Below, piece after piece: positions 25,544 to 35,334 of a DNA stretch of 64,000 bases. How positions within the stretch are numbered: the stretch's first letter is position 1; each line of letters starts with the position of its first letter. Both the position numbers and the translations under genes were made by a program. The stretch comes from JAKAGZ01 sp964412105 (GTDB lineage Bacteria > Bacteroidota > Ignavibacteria > Ignavibacteriales > Ignavibacteriaceae): the NCBI GenBank assembly GCA_964412105.1, contig CAYPNM010000014.1:1-64000 (forward strand), read 5' to 3'. Under the pieces are notes generated by a model, which ran no database searches, was not told where the DNA came from, and worked only from the letters and a program-made list of their open reading frames with translations.

Positions 25544-28163
25544 ACCTTGGGGGAACTGAAAAAGTTATTGTTGTACCTTCCCCTTTCTTGCTATGCACTT
25601 CTATTTTCCCACCTAATAGATCGAGATACCTTTTTGTAATTGCTAGTCCAAGGCCGGTTCCTTCGTATCTTCGACTAAGTCCGAGATCTTCCTGGCTAAA
25701 TGTTTCAAAAAGGTGTTTCTGATATTCTTCCGACATTCCTATCCCTTCATCTTTTATACTACATATGACATTATCATTTGTCCGAGAAAGGATCGCTGTT
25801 ATTTTGCCTTTATGGCTATACTTTATTGCATTATTCATCAAATTAACCAGAACGCCTTCAAAACAGTATTCATCCGTTTCAATAATGATTTCTTTATCCG
25901 GCACTTGAAATTCAAATTGCAGGTTTTTCTTTTCAAGCTGTAACTTAAAAACTTCATAAACTGATTGTATTGTTTTATTTACTGAAATTGGTTTAACATT
26001 TAAAGAAAAATCATCTGCTTCGAGCCTTGAAATATCCAGCACCTGAGTTATTGTATCAAGCAGCCTTGTTCCCGCTTCATCCATTGAATTGAAAAATTGC
26101 TTTACATCTTCTTCTGATTTATCATAATAAAGATCTCGCAAAATGCTGCCAAATCCCATAATTGCATTTAATGGGCTTCTGATTTCGTGCGAAACTGTGG
26201 ATAAAAATGCTGTTTTTAAACGGTTAGCCTCTTCAGCTTTTTCTTTTTCAGCATGCAGCGCTATTTCTGTTAGTTTCCTGTCATTTATATCCTGCACAAA
26301 CCCTTCAAAATATGGAAGACCTTCAGTTGAATTTGCCAGAACGTGGGCATCCAGTTGTATCCATATTCTCTCACCGCCCTTTTTCAGCCATTCAATTTCC
26401 ACATTTGCAGTCACTCCTTTAGGCTTAAATTTCTCTATTAGTTTTTCCCTTTGATATTTATCAGCATAAAAATCGATAATATTGTGAGTCAATAACTCTT
26501 CTACGGAATCATAACCAAGAATCTTTGCAAGTCTTATGTTTGCATTTAAAATCTTTCCATCAAGTGTTGACTGATATATTCCAATGGGGGCAAATTCGAA
26601 AAGATTTCTATAGTTTTCTTCCGACAATCGCAAAACGTTTTCAGCTTCTTTATAATCAGTTATGTCCCTATAAATCCCCTGAATAGCTCGTTCCCCCTGC
26701 CAGAGAATTTCCGAAACAGTTACCTCAAGTTCCCTAATGCCTCTATTGCGTGTTATACCTTTCATCTCATATACTGATGAAGATTTTTTACCCTCTTTGT
26801 GTAATTTAAATCTTTCATTCACATATGGTAAACTTTCAGGCGCGACAATCTGCATTATATCAAAACTTTCTGAAGTAGCTTCCTCAGCCGAAATTCCAAA
26901 AAGCCTTTCCCATGCTGGATTAACCAGCACCAGTTTTTCGCCCTTCAATACATAAATAGCATCTGAAAGAGAACTAATTAAATTACTGTAATTACCTTCC
27001 TTTTCTCTCAATGAAATTTCAGCCTCTCTGCTCGAAGTGATATCAAGGAGAGTACCAATAACAGCAGCCTTACCAAGATAGGTGATTTTTGAGCCGAATA
27101 CTTCTGCATAAATTACTTTTTCATTTTTTGTACTTCCACGAAATTTATAATGCATCGAATAAACTTCATCATTAATTCTTTTCCTCAAATTTTCCTTTAC
27201 CATTTCCCAATCTTCAGAATAGGTTAAATCTCTGGGCCCTTTATTATTAAGCAGTTCATCAACACTATACTCGAAAATTTCAGCCAATCTCGGATTTATA
27301 TACTTAAAAATATTATCCTGAATAAGGTAAACTCCCACAATTGAATTTTCGACAAGTGATCTAAATTTTTCTTCTGATTCCTTTATGGCTTCAATAGCTT
27401 TTACTCTTTCAGTAACATCTGAGTGGACGCCCAAAGATCCTATAACATTCCCAATATTATCATAAACAGGAGTGCCACTAACTTCCAAATAAATAGGCGT
27501 ACCGTCTTTCTTTTTCATTTTTATTTCATATTTGTCAGTAATTCCCTTTATCCTGTCCAGATTCTTCTTTTTAATCAAATCCTGCGTTTCTTCATCAAGC
27601 AAAACCTTATACCCGATGTGGCCTACCAGCTCATCTCGTGAATAGCCCAGCATCTCGCAATAACGTTTATTGACAAATTTGATAATATCATCATTATCAG
27701 CTAATACAATGCCTTCACTTACAGTTTCAACAAGAGTTTGGTATTTAAGTTCTTCTTCTTTTAATGCCTGTTTTGATTTTACATTTTCAGTTACATCAAT
27801 TAGTGAGGTAATTCTGATTGGCAGATCATTTATAATTATGTCCTTCAGTGTTATATCAACATGAACTATTGAACCATCTTTTTTCTTATGCTTCCAGACC
27901 CCAGCTTTTTCATTCTTGATTTTAGAAGATTTATGATACTCAAGAAATTTTTGTTTTTCTTCCTCAGGCCTGATATCAAGCACAGTTAACTTTAAAAGTT
28001 CTTCAATACTATATCCGTAAAATTTTGCGGCTGCATTATTTGCTGACAATAATTTTAGCGTATCTCTATGAAAAGCTATTATTGGATTTGGATGGTTTTC
28101 AAAAAGGGCTTGATATAGGTTCTGCTCGCTGTGACTACTTTTGTCAACTGTTTTATTTTTCAT
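25536..28163 (-). CDS. Cytosolic histidine kinase with five PAS domains
   Basis: An 875-aa orphan sensor kinase with no TM helix. Five consecutive PAS modules (about 110-130 residues each, starting near residues 14, 136, 263, 385 and 507) carry typical FxNP/GY and PAC-like ends (for example GSLGVHSDVTERVKA). The HisKA H-box is FLSTVSHEIRSPLNAI (about 650), followed by an HATPase_c domain with N, G1 (DEGIGM) and G2 (GTGLGLAITKR) boxes. There is no receiver and no adjacent regulator, so its partner lies elsewhere. No PAS cofactor can be assigned by eye. It converges on the S37 peptidase gene with an 8-bp tail overlap. Confidence 0.88.
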   Translation of the reverse strand: MKNKTVDKSSHSEQNLYQALFENHPNPIIAFHRDTLKLLSANNAAAKFYGYSIEELLKLTVLDIRPEEEKQKFLEYHKSSKIKNEKAGVWKHKKKDGSIVHVDITLKDIIINDLPIRITSLIDVTENVKSKQALKEEELKYQTLVETVSEGIVLADNDDIIKFVNKRYCEMLGYSRDELVGHIGYKVLLDEETQDLIKKKNLDRIKGITDKYEIKMKKKDGTPIYLEVSGTPVYDNIGNVIGSLGVHSDVTERVKAIEAIKESEEKFRSLVENSIVGVYLIQDNIFKYINPRLAEIFEYSVDELLNNKGPRDLTYSEDWEMVKENLRKRINDEVYSMHYKFRGSTKNEKVIYAEVFGSKITYLGKAAVIGTLLDITSSREAEISLREKEGNYSNLISSLSDAIYVLKGEKLVLVNPAWERLFGISAEEATSESFDIMQIVAPESLPYVNERFKLHKEGKKSSSVYEMKGITRNRGIRELEVTVSEILWQGERAIQGIYRDITDYKEAENVLRLSEENYRNLFEFAPIGIYQSTLDGKILNANIRLAKILGYDSVEELLTHNIIDFYADKYQREKLIEKFKPKGVTANVEIEWLKKGGERIWIQLDAHVLANSTEGLPYFEGFVQDINDRKLTEIALHAEKEKAEEANRLKTAFLSTVSHEIRSPLNAIMGFGSILRDLYYDKSEEDVKQFFNSMDEAGTRLLDTITQVLDISRLEADDFSLNVKPISVNKTIQSVYEVFKLQLEKKNLQFEFQVPDKEIIIETDEYCFEGVLVNLMNNAIKYSHKGKITAILSRTNDNVICSIKDEGIGMSEEYQKHLFETFSQEDLGLSRRYEGTGLGLAITKRYLDLLGGKIEVHSKKGEGTTITFSVPPRFN

Positions 28164-28449
28164 ATAATATTATGAAAGATATAAAAAACTAATAGTACAA
28201 AAATGATTAAAACTCTTTATAAATTTTCAGATACAATATTTTATGGACAAGATTGAATTAAGTAATATTTTGAGTGCTTTTATCATCATCAGCTACAAAT
28301 ACCCGGGATTCTTCGGTGGATAATTAACTTGTAAAGATAATTTTTATTTTGTAATCCATTTTACAAGAATAATTTTCAAATGTAATTATCCTTTATTAAT
28401 TATTTGTCAATGAGAAATGACGCTGTATTGCATTAGGAACCAGACTATT

Positions 28450-29916
28450 TTAATTATTTTCTGCTATTCTTTTGAGAATGCCTTTCAATAAATTATAGAA
28501 TTTTTCCACGGTTTCAATGTTAACTCTTTCATTTGGCGAGTGCGCTCCCTGAATAGTAGGACCAAAGGATACCATATCCATTCCAGGATTTTTGCCTTCC
28601 AGTATACCGCATTCAAGTCCTGCATGAATGGCTTTAATTTCCGGTTCCTTATTAAAGAGTTGCTTATAAACTTCTTTTGATAAATTGAGAATATTTGAAT
28701 CAAGATTCGGTACCCATCCCGGATAGCCGTCACTTGTTTTAACTTTTGCACCAGCCAGATCGAATACTGCTGTCACACTATCGGATATATACTGGTTTGC
28801 ACTATTGACCGAACTTCTCTGGCTTGTTGCTATTAATAATGACTTCTTAGTTGTATGTATAGTAGCTAGACTAGTTGATGTTTCCACAAGGTCTTGAATT
28901 TCCTGGCTCATTGCTATCACGCCGTTTGGCAGGCCCAATAAAACATCAATAATCTTTTTACCGAATGACTTTTTAAAAACTTTTTTAACTGCTTCCTTTG
29001 ATTTTTTGAATTCAATTTTAAAACCACTATCAGATACTTTTAATTCATTTTGTACTTCAGCTTCAAACCTTTTTAAGATCCTTTTTGCTTTGCTGACATC
29101 AGATTTTTTAAGAAGAATTAGAGCTTCAGTCTCTCTTGGAATTGCATTTCTCAGGCTGCCTCCTTCTATTCCTGCTATTGAAAAATTCAATGATGCTAAT
29201 TGGCCCAGAGCTCTTCCTATGATTTTGATAGCATTACCTCTTTTCGTATGAATATCAAGGCCTGAATGTCCCCCTTTTAGGCCGGTAACAACTAAATCAT
29301 ATACCTGCATTCCCTTTGGAACTGGAGTTAGCTCTAATTTAAATTCAGCAGATGTATCTATTCCACCGGAACAACCGACATAAAATGCACCATCTTCTTC
29401 GGAATCCAGATTTAGAAGAATATCACCACTTATCAGATCTTTCTTAATATTGGTTGCGCCTGTAAGTCCCGTTTCTTCATCAACTGTTAATAGAATTTCA
29501 AGTGGCCCATGCACAACTTCTTTATCTGTGATAACAGCTAAGCCAGCCGCAACGCCGATTCCATTATCACTTCCCAGCGTTGTTCCTTCCGCAGCTATCC
29601 ACCCATCCTGCCTTACCAACTTAATTGGATCATTTTCAAAATCGTGCTTTGTGCTTTTATTTTTTTCACAAACCATATCGATATGTCCCTGCAAAATGAC
29701 CTTACGTGCGTTTTCATAACCAGGAGTTGCAGGAACTGAAATTGCGATGTTGCCAATTTTATCCTGCTTATATTTAAGATTCATTTCCGTAATAAAATTT
29801 TTAAGATACTTTATTATTTTTTCCTCTTTTTTAGATGGTCTTGGCACACGTGATATTTCATAAAATCTTTGCCATAAAATTTCCGGCTTTAAACCAACTG
29901 TAGGATTATCAGACAT
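28450..29916 (-). CDS. pepD: Aminoacyl-histidine dipeptidase (M20, PepD)
   Basis: A cytosolic zinc metallopeptidase of 488 aa, the family length, cleaving beta-Ala-His-type and other dipeptides. The metal and catalytic motifs are in order: QGHIDMVCEK, LGSDNGIGVA, VDEETGLTGA (general base Glu), NLDSEEDG and C-terminal GAHSPNER. The inserted lid domain covers about residues 205-390. It starts 38 bp after typA, so the pair may be co-transcribed. The 286 bp between this gene and the PAS kinase hold nothing recognisable. Confidence 0.92.
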   Translation of the reverse strand: MSDNPTVGLKPEILWQRFYEISRVPRPSKKEEKIIKYLKNFITEMNLKYKQDKIGNIAISVPATPGYENARKVILQGHIDMVCEKNKSTKHDFENDPIKLVRQDGWIAAEGTTLGSDNGIGVAAGLAVITDKEVVHGPLEILLTVDEETGLTGATNIKKDLISGDILLNLDSEEDGAFYVGCSGGIDTSAEFKLELTPVPKGMQVYDLVVTGLKGGHSGLDIHTKRGNAIKIIGRALGQLASLNFSIAGIEGGSLRNAIPRETEALILLKKSDVSKAKRILKRFEAEVQNELKVSDSGFKIEFKKSKEAVKKVFKKSFGKKIIDVLLGLPNGVIAMSQEIQDLVETSTSLATIHTTKKSLLIATSQRSSVNSANQYISDSVTAVFDLAGAKVKTSDGYPGWVPNLDSNILNLSKEVYKQLFNKEPEIKAIHAGLECGILEGKNPGMDMVSFGPTIQGAHSPNERVNIETVEKFYNLLKGILKRIAENN

Positions 29917-29954
29917 AATTTTACCTCTATTTTTTATTCCCCAAAATTAATTCA

Positions 29955-31802
29955 TTAAGATAGTGTTTGTTCTGAAACTTTTTGTTTTGTTGCCAGTCTC
30001 GCGCTTTTTTTATCCATTTCGGTCAAATATTTTTTTCTTATTCTTATGCTTTCCGGAGTAACTTCCACGTACTCATCATCTGTTATCCATTCTATTGCCT
30101 GTTCTAAAGTGAGAATTGTCGGCGGCTCAAGACGTATTGCTTCATCTGCACCTGATGCACGCATATTTGTGAGCTGTTTAGTTTTTGTTACATTTACACG
30201 CATATCATTTTCACGTGAGTTTTCTCCTACTACCATACCTTCGTAAACTCTTGTACCGTTTTCAATAAAAAATACTGCACGTTCCTGAAGCTTAAACATT
30301 GCATAAGAAGATGCAACTCCAGTTTCCATAGAAACTAACGCACCACGCTGCCTTTGCTGAATATCTCCTTTATACGGTTCATAAGATTCAAAATTATGAT
30401 GTAAAATTCCCGTTCCTTTAGTATCAGTCATAAACTCAGCTCTGTATCCAATCAAACCTCTTGACGGGATTAAAAATTCCACTCTCGTGTTTTCATTGAA
30501 TGTTATCATATTTTTCATTTCACCTTTACGTTTTCCAAGCTTTTCAATTACAATCCCGACAAATTCTTCAGGAACATCAATGATAACGTGTTCGACGGGC
30601 TCACATAAAACATCTGCAATTCTTTTCAGGATAACCTGCGGTTTACTTAGTTGCATTTCATAATTTTCCCTTCTCATATTCTCAATAAGAATCGCAAGGT
30701 GAAGTTCTCCTCTGCCGCTGACTCTAAAGCAGTCAGGTGAATCTGTCATTTCAACATTTAGACTGACGTTTGATTTTAATTCTCTTGATAATCTTTCGCT
30801 TAAATTTCTGGTAGTAACATACTTCCCTTCCTGCCCGGCAAATGGCGAATTATTTACCATAAAATTCATTGTTATGGTAGGCTCATCTATAGTTGTAAAA
30901 GGAAGTCCTTCCGGTTTAGCGGGACTGGCAATAGTTTCTCCAATATTTACATCTTCAAGCCCAGCTACGGCACCAATATCTCCAGCAAAGAGTTCAACAA
31001 CTTCAACCCGGTGAAAATCTCTGTAGATATAAAGTTTAGATATCTTTGCGTTTGATTTTTTCCCTTCACGCGAAATCAAAACAATATTATCACCAATTTT
31101 AACCTCCCCAGAGTGTATTTTTCCGATTCCGATTCTTCCCAGATAATCATTGTAATCTATTGCTGAAATCAGCATTTGGAATGGCTCTTCAGGATTTGCA
31201 ACCGGTGCAGGAACGGAATTTAAAATAACATCAAACAGCGGATAAAGATTCTTGCCCTCATCCTCTAATTTTAATTTTGCAATTCCCTGCTTTGCGATCG
31301 CCCAAACGTACGGAAAATCAAGCTGATCTTCAGATGCACCGAGAGATACAAAAAGATCAAAAACTTCGTTCAAAACATCATCAGGGCGGGCATCTTTTCT
31401 ATCAATTTTGTTAATAACTACAATTGGCTTTAGGCCAAGATCGAGGGATTTTTTCAAAACAAATTTCGTTTGTGGCAACGGACCTTCCGCAGCATCAACT
31501 AGCAATAAAACTCCATCAACCATTCTTAATGTGCGCTCTACTTCTCCACCAAAATCAGCGTGACCGGGTGTATCAACAATATTTATCTTAATTCCCTGAT
31601 AGATTACACTTAAATTTTTTGCAAGAATGGTAATTCCTCTTTCTTTCTCAAGTGCATTGGAGTCCATTATTCTTGTTTCAATGTGCTGGTTTTCTCTAAA
31701 AACGCCTGTTTGCCTTAGCATATGGTCAACCAGCGTGGTTTTTCCGTGATCAACATGTGCAATTATCGCAATATTTCTAATATCGTTTCTAATATTTTTC
31801 AC
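29955..31802 (-). CDS. typA: Ribosome-associated GTPase TypA/BipA
   Basis: A translational GTPase of 615 aa. G1 is AHVDHGKTT, switch II is DTPGHADFGGEVER and G4 is NKID. EF-G-like domains II, III and V are followed by the BipA-specific C-terminal domain (GTRVYEGMVVGENSRENDMRVN). It binds the 70S ribosome and helps assembly and stress or cold adaptation. It has a long upstream region (31803-32521) with notable palindromes. Confidence 0.95.
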   Translation of the reverse strand: MKNIRNDIRNIAIIAHVDHGKTTLVDHMLRQTGVFRENQHIETRIMDSNALEKERGITILAKNLSVIYQGIKINIVDTPGHADFGGEVERTLRMVDGVLLLVDAAEGPLPQTKFVLKKSLDLGLKPIVVINKIDRKDARPDDVLNEVFDLFVSLGASEDQLDFPYVWAIAKQGIAKLKLEDEGKNLYPLFDVILNSVPAPVANPEEPFQMLISAIDYNDYLGRIGIGKIHSGEVKIGDNIVLISREGKKSNAKISKLYIYRDFHRVEVVELFAGDIGAVAGLEDVNIGETIASPAKPEGLPFTTIDEPTITMNFMVNNSPFAGQEGKYVTTRNLSERLSRELKSNVSLNVEMTDSPDCFRVSGRGELHLAILIENMRRENYEMQLSKPQVILKRIADVLCEPVEHVIIDVPEEFVGIVIEKLGKRKGEMKNMITFNENTRVEFLIPSRGLIGYRAEFMTDTKGTGILHHNFESYEPYKGDIQQRQRGALVSMETGVASSYAMFKLQERAVFFIENGTRVYEGMVVGENSRENDMRVNVTKTKQLTNMRASGADEAIRLEPPTILTLEQAIEWITDDEYVEVTPESIRIRKKYLTEMDKKSARLATKQKVSEQTLS

Positions 31803-32521
31803 AAAATCCTTTATAAATCTATTATTAAATTTTAAATATAATTAGAAACCAAAGGATAAACAACGAAATCAGCTATGTGTTAGTTTCCTAATTTGAAAAG
31901 TAGAAAAATACCAGGCATTTTGGCTAAACTAAAATCAGTCCGAAATATTAACTGTAATTACACATTTATTGGCTAAAGTTGCCTTCTATTCCTTTTAATC
32001 TTGACTTTCATGTTGCTTAAGAGTAATAATAAAGCTTCATACACTTGCCAACATATAGGCTCATATATGAAGTCTGCCAATTTGGCAGACTTTTCTATTC
32101 CCTGCTCACCTCCTATACAACTGGCATGTACCTCCTATAAAAATCCCCAAAACAGGTCCAAAAATTTGCTCTAATTTGACAAAATTGACAAACAAAATAG
32201 AGGTCTTTTTATATTTCAGAACTAATGAAAAACAGCCAAAATATCTGAGTTATTCAATAGTCAAAATAGGTGACATTGCAGGAAATCAGGGAATTACATT
32301 AAAGAGAACGTCAGGAATACTGAGTGCACTCAGGTTTATAATTTTGCTTTGTCCGGATTTCATAAATTTTCATCTCGAGTCCTGCCTTTTGGCAAAGAGG
32401 ATCAAAATGATGGTTTGCTATGGTTGCTAAACTGAAATTGGGGCACTACCTGAACATAGTATCTAAGATTCTAATTAGCTATTTGATACTTTAAAAAATT
32501 TGACGGGCTTTATGAAGTAAT
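31803..32521. other. 719-bp intergenic region upstream of typA, palindromes but no convincing gene
   Basis: Between typA and clpS, both on the minus strand. It contains a perfect 11-bp-arm palindrome (32070-32092) and a second inverted repeat, CTTCATA (32035-32041) with TATGAAG (32066-32072). Two copies of ACCTCCTATA (32108-32117 and 32130-32139) read as TATAGGAGGT, a strong Shine-Dalgarno form, on the minus strand, but they are followed only by frames of a few codons. Two TTGACA hexamers (32176-32181, 32185-32190) lie on the plus strand. An 84-codon frame at 32176-32430 has no ATG, no ribosome site and no recognisable domain. Confidence 0.5.
32070..32092. repeat. Perfect 23-bp palindrome (11-bp arms)
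   Basis: AAGTCTGCCAA, one base, TTGGCAGACTT. On the plus strand it runs into TTTTCTATT, so it could end a plus-strand transcript, yet no plus-strand gene lies upstream. It may instead be a dimeric regulator site in the typA leader region. Confidence 0.6.
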
Positions 32522-32824
32522 TCAGGTAACAATTTCTGTGGTGAGTTCAATCTCTTCAAGAATTCCTGATACTCTTAGACAATCTTTCAATTGACCGGTA
32601 AATACAATGGATTTCCCCTTAATATGTACCTCGAAAGCGTGTGCCCTGGCCTTTTCAAATGAACAGTGAATCGCCTTGATTAACTGTGCAATTACCTCAT
32701 CGAATGTATGCCAGTCATCATTATATAGCACTACCCTGCTCTCAAGTCCGGTGTTTACGGTATCCTCTGTCAGTACATCAATTTCGGGAGCGGATTTTTG
32801 TATTTCTTTAGTCAACTCTTCCAT
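32522..32824 (-). CDS. clpS: Clp protease adaptor ClpS
   Basis: A 100-aa N-end-rule adaptor that delivers substrates to ClpAP. The conserved VVLYNDDWHTFDEVI substrate-pocket region and the HAFEVHIKGKSIV block are present. After an unconserved N-terminal tail of about 27 residues, the core domain fills the rest. No clpA lies in the window. Confidence 0.93.
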   Translation of the reverse strand: MEELTKEIQKSAPEIDVLTEDTVNTGLESRVVLYNDDWHTFDEVIAQLIKAIHCSFEKARAHAFEVHIKGKSIVFTGQLKDCLRVSGILEEIELTTEIVT

Positions 32825-32998
32825 AATAACTAACTTAAAAAATAATTAAAAAAAGGTAAAGATTATAATTTGCACATTTTGATTTCAGACTTTTAAAAGA
32901 AAAATAAAGGATTGATTTGATTATAAACCTCTTCAATTGAATCTATAAGAATTAATGGTTATTTTTTGATAAAAATAAATGATTTTTACGGAGGATCG

Positions 32999-33751
32999 AT
33001 GAAAATAGCAGTATGTGTGAGCCACGTTCCAGACACTGCAACAAAAATTAAAATCGGACAGGATGAAAAGTCAATTGATCCTAATGGCGTTACTTTTATT
33101 ATAAATCCTTATGACGAATATGCTGTTGAAGAAGCATTAAAGACAAAAGAAAAATTGGGTGGAGATACCGAAGTAATCGCTATTAGTGTCGGAAATGATA
33201 ACAGCAAAGAAAGCATAAGAAAAGCTCTTGCGATGGGGGTCGACAAAGGAGTTTTACTAAAAGATGAAAAAAGTAGAGATTCATTCGCTGTAGCAAAAGC
33301 ATTGTCCGAAGAAATTAAATCACTTGGTTGCGAACTTGTATTTTTGGGAAAGCAGTCTGTTGATTATGATAATTCCATTATTGGGCAACTGACTGCTGCA
33401 TTGCTGGGATATAGCTGTGTTTCGGTAGTTGTAGGATTAAACATTGAAGGAAATAAAATAACCGCTGAAAGAGAAATTGAAGGCGGTAAAGAGGTTGTTG
33501 AAGCCAATTTGCCTGCAGTAATTACAGCACAAAAAGGGCTTAACGAACCTAGATATGCATCTTTGAAGGGAATAATGGCAGCTAAAAAGAAAACAATTGA
33601 AGAAAAACCGGCTGCCGCATCCGAAAATTTTACTGAAGTATTGAAGCTAAAACTGCCTGAGCCTAAAAAACCGGGTAGAATACTTGGGACTGATGCTTCT
33701 GCTGTTCCAGAACTGGTAAAATTATTAAGGGATGAAGCTAAAGTAATTTAA
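32999..33751 (+). CDS. etfB: Electron transfer flavoprotein, beta subunit
   Basis: AMP-binding subunit of the ETF heterodimer, 250 aa. It starts MKIAVCVSHVPDTATKI and contains the NPYDEYAVEEAL and GKQSVDYDNSIIGQ blocks of the family. The ATG at 32999 is chosen because GGAGG sits just upstream; an in-frame TTG 11 codons earlier would place that site inside the gene. It is followed 15 bp later by etfA. It shuttles electrons from acyl-CoA or other flavin dehydrogenases to the quinone pool. No dehydrogenase or ETF-quinone reductase gene is adjacent. Confidence 0.93.
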   Translation: MKIAVCVSHVPDTATKIKIGQDEKSIDPNGVTFIINPYDEYAVEEALKTKEKLGGDTEVIAISVGNDNSKESIRKALAMGVDKGVLLKDEKSRDSFAVAKALSEEIKSLGCELVFLGKQSVDYDNSIIGQLTAALLGYSCVSVVVGLNIEGNKITAEREIEGGKEVVEANLPAVITAQKGLNEPRYASLKGIMAAKKKTIEEKPAAASENFTEVLKLKLPEPKKPGRILGTDASAVPELVKLLRDEAKVI

Positions 33752-33766
33752 AGGAATTTTAATATT

Positions 33767-34735
33767 ATGGCAAAAACTATTCTTGCAGTATTAGAACAAA
33801 GAGAAAATAAATTAAAGAAATCAGCATTTGAAGTTGTTACGACAGTATCAGGTCTTGCAAAGGATCTCGGCCTTCAAACAAAAGCGATTGTTGTAGGCAA
33901 TGATGTTGATAATCTAAATGAAATCGCAAAATATGGAGTTGGTGATGTAACACTCTTTAAGAATGCTGATCTGATAAATTATTCATCTTCCGCTTACACC
34001 GATATTGTGGTAAATTTTGCAAAAGAGATCGAAGCTGAATATATTATTTTTTCAGATAGTTCTCTTGGAAAAGATCTTGCACCGCGAGTGGCAGTTAAAT
34101 TAAATGCAGGATGCCTGATTGACTGCGTAAATTTAGCGGCATCTGATGGAAGCGTTATCGCTACACGACCTATTTATGCAGGTAAGGCATTGATGGATGT
34201 TAAAGTTACAAGTCCTATTAAAGTAATAACAATTCGTCCTAATGTTTTTAAAGCTCTTCCAGTTGATGGAGTCAATTTGAATCAAACGACTAAGGATGTA
34301 ACTTCACCTGATCTTTCAACAAAAGTTGTAGAATTTAAAAAATCAGAGGGAAAGATGGATGTAGCTGAAGCTGATATTATAGTGTCCGGAGGACGTGGTT
34401 TAAAAGCTCCTGAAAATTTCAAGCTTGTTGAAGAATTAGCCGATGCGCTTGGCGCCGCAGTTGGAGCCTCAAGAGCTGCAGTTGATGCTGGCTGGCGTCC
34501 CCACAGGGAACAGGTCGGGCAAACTGGAAAAACAGTTTCACCATCTTTATATGTTGCTTGCGGAATTTCTGGTGCAATTCAGCACCTGGCAGGAATGTCA
34601 TCTTCAAAGTATATTGTTGCCATTAATAAAGATAAAGAAGCACCTATTTTCGGTGTCGCAGATTATGGTATTGCAGGAGATGTTTTTGAAATATTACCTG
34701 AATTGACAAAAGAAATAAAAAAGATTAAAGGATAA
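33767..34735 (+). CDS. etfA: Electron transfer flavoprotein, alpha subunit
   Basis: FAD-binding subunit, 322 aa. The C-terminal domain has the FAD motif: SRAAVDAGWRPHREQVGQTG, then SLYVACGISGAIQHLAGM and AINKDKEAPIFGVADYGI. It pairs with the upstream beta subunit and is followed 17 bp later by the bifunctional-nuclease-family gene, so three genes may share a transcript. Confidence 0.94.
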   Translation: MAKTILAVLEQRENKLKKSAFEVVTTVSGLAKDLGLQTKAIVVGNDVDNLNEIAKYGVGDVTLFKNADLINYSSSAYTDIVVNFAKEIEAEYIIFSDSSLGKDLAPRVAVKLNAGCLIDCVNLAASDGSVIATRPIYAGKALMDVKVTSPIKVITIRPNVFKALPVDGVNLNQTTKDVTSPDLSTKVVEFKKSEGKMDVAEADIIVSGGRGLKAPENFKLVEELADALGAAVGASRAAVDAGWRPHREQVGQTGKTVSPSLYVACGISGAIQHLAGMSSSKYIVAINKDKEAPIFGVADYGIAGDVFEILPELTKEIKKIKG

Positions 34736-34752
34736 ATTATCGGGTGAATTAA

Positions 34753-35334
34753 TTGAATAAGATTCAATGTGAAATTTTAGGCTTATCATCCAGTCCCTCA
34801 ACGGGTGGAGCATATGCAATACTTTTGAAAGAGATGCACGGTAGCAGAAGACTTCCGATAATAATCGGCGCTTTTGAGGCACAGGCAATTGCACTTGAAA
34901 TTGAAGGGATAAAACCTCCCCGCCCTTTAACACACGATTTATTAAAGAGTTTTCTTGATAATGTTGGGGCTACGATAACTGAAGTTTTAATAGATGAACT
35001 TCGGGAAAATACATTTTATGCCAAAATTATTCTCGAAATGTCCACACTAACTAATGAAATTGATGCACGCCCAAGTGATGCAATTGCTCTTGCAGTAAGG
35101 GCTCAATCACCAATATTTGTAGCGGAATCGGTTATGGACGCCGCAGCTTTTATTCCCAGCGAAGAGACTGATAAAGTAACTAAAAGAACTTCTGAAAATG
35201 AGCCTTTACCTAATACTAAAGAGGCCAAGATTGCTGCCCTGCAAACAAAATTAAGAGAGGCTATCGAATCGGAAGAATATGAGCGGGCTGCTAAATTAAG
35301 GGACGATATTCAAAAACTGGCTAATAATAATTAG
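34753..35334 (+). CDS. Bifunctional-nuclease (DUF151) family protein with C-terminal UVR motif
   Basis: A 193-aa protein with an N-terminal BFN/DUF151 domain (about 1-130; LPIIIGAFEAQAIALEIEG, RPSDAIALAVRA) and a C-terminal UvrB/UvrC-type helix pair (about 155-190; KLREAIESEEYERAAKLRDDI). The combination is common in Bacteroidota and related groups. Plant BFN members have DNase and RNase activity; the bacterial role is not settled. It appears to start at a TTG after GGGTGA. Its TAG stop overlaps the convergent DUF2851 gene by 4 bp. Confidence 0.82.
   Translation: MNKIQCEILGLSSSPSTGGAYAILLKEMHGSRRLPIIIGAFEAQAIALEIEGIKPPRPLTHDLLKSFLDNVGATITEVLIDELRENTFYAKIILEMSTLTNEIDARPSDAIALAVRAQSPIFVAESVMDAAAFIPSEETDKVTKRTSENEPLPNTKEAKIAALQTKLREAIESEEYERAAKLRDDIQKLANNN

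Noticed and set aside
32108..32139. Possible short repeat array (two ACCTCCTATA copies)
   Set aside because: Only two copies and no spacer pattern, so not a CRISPR; more likely duplicated ribosome-site-like sequence.
32176..32430. 84-codon plus-strand frame
   Set aside because: TTG start without ribosome site, no recognised domain and low-complexity composition.
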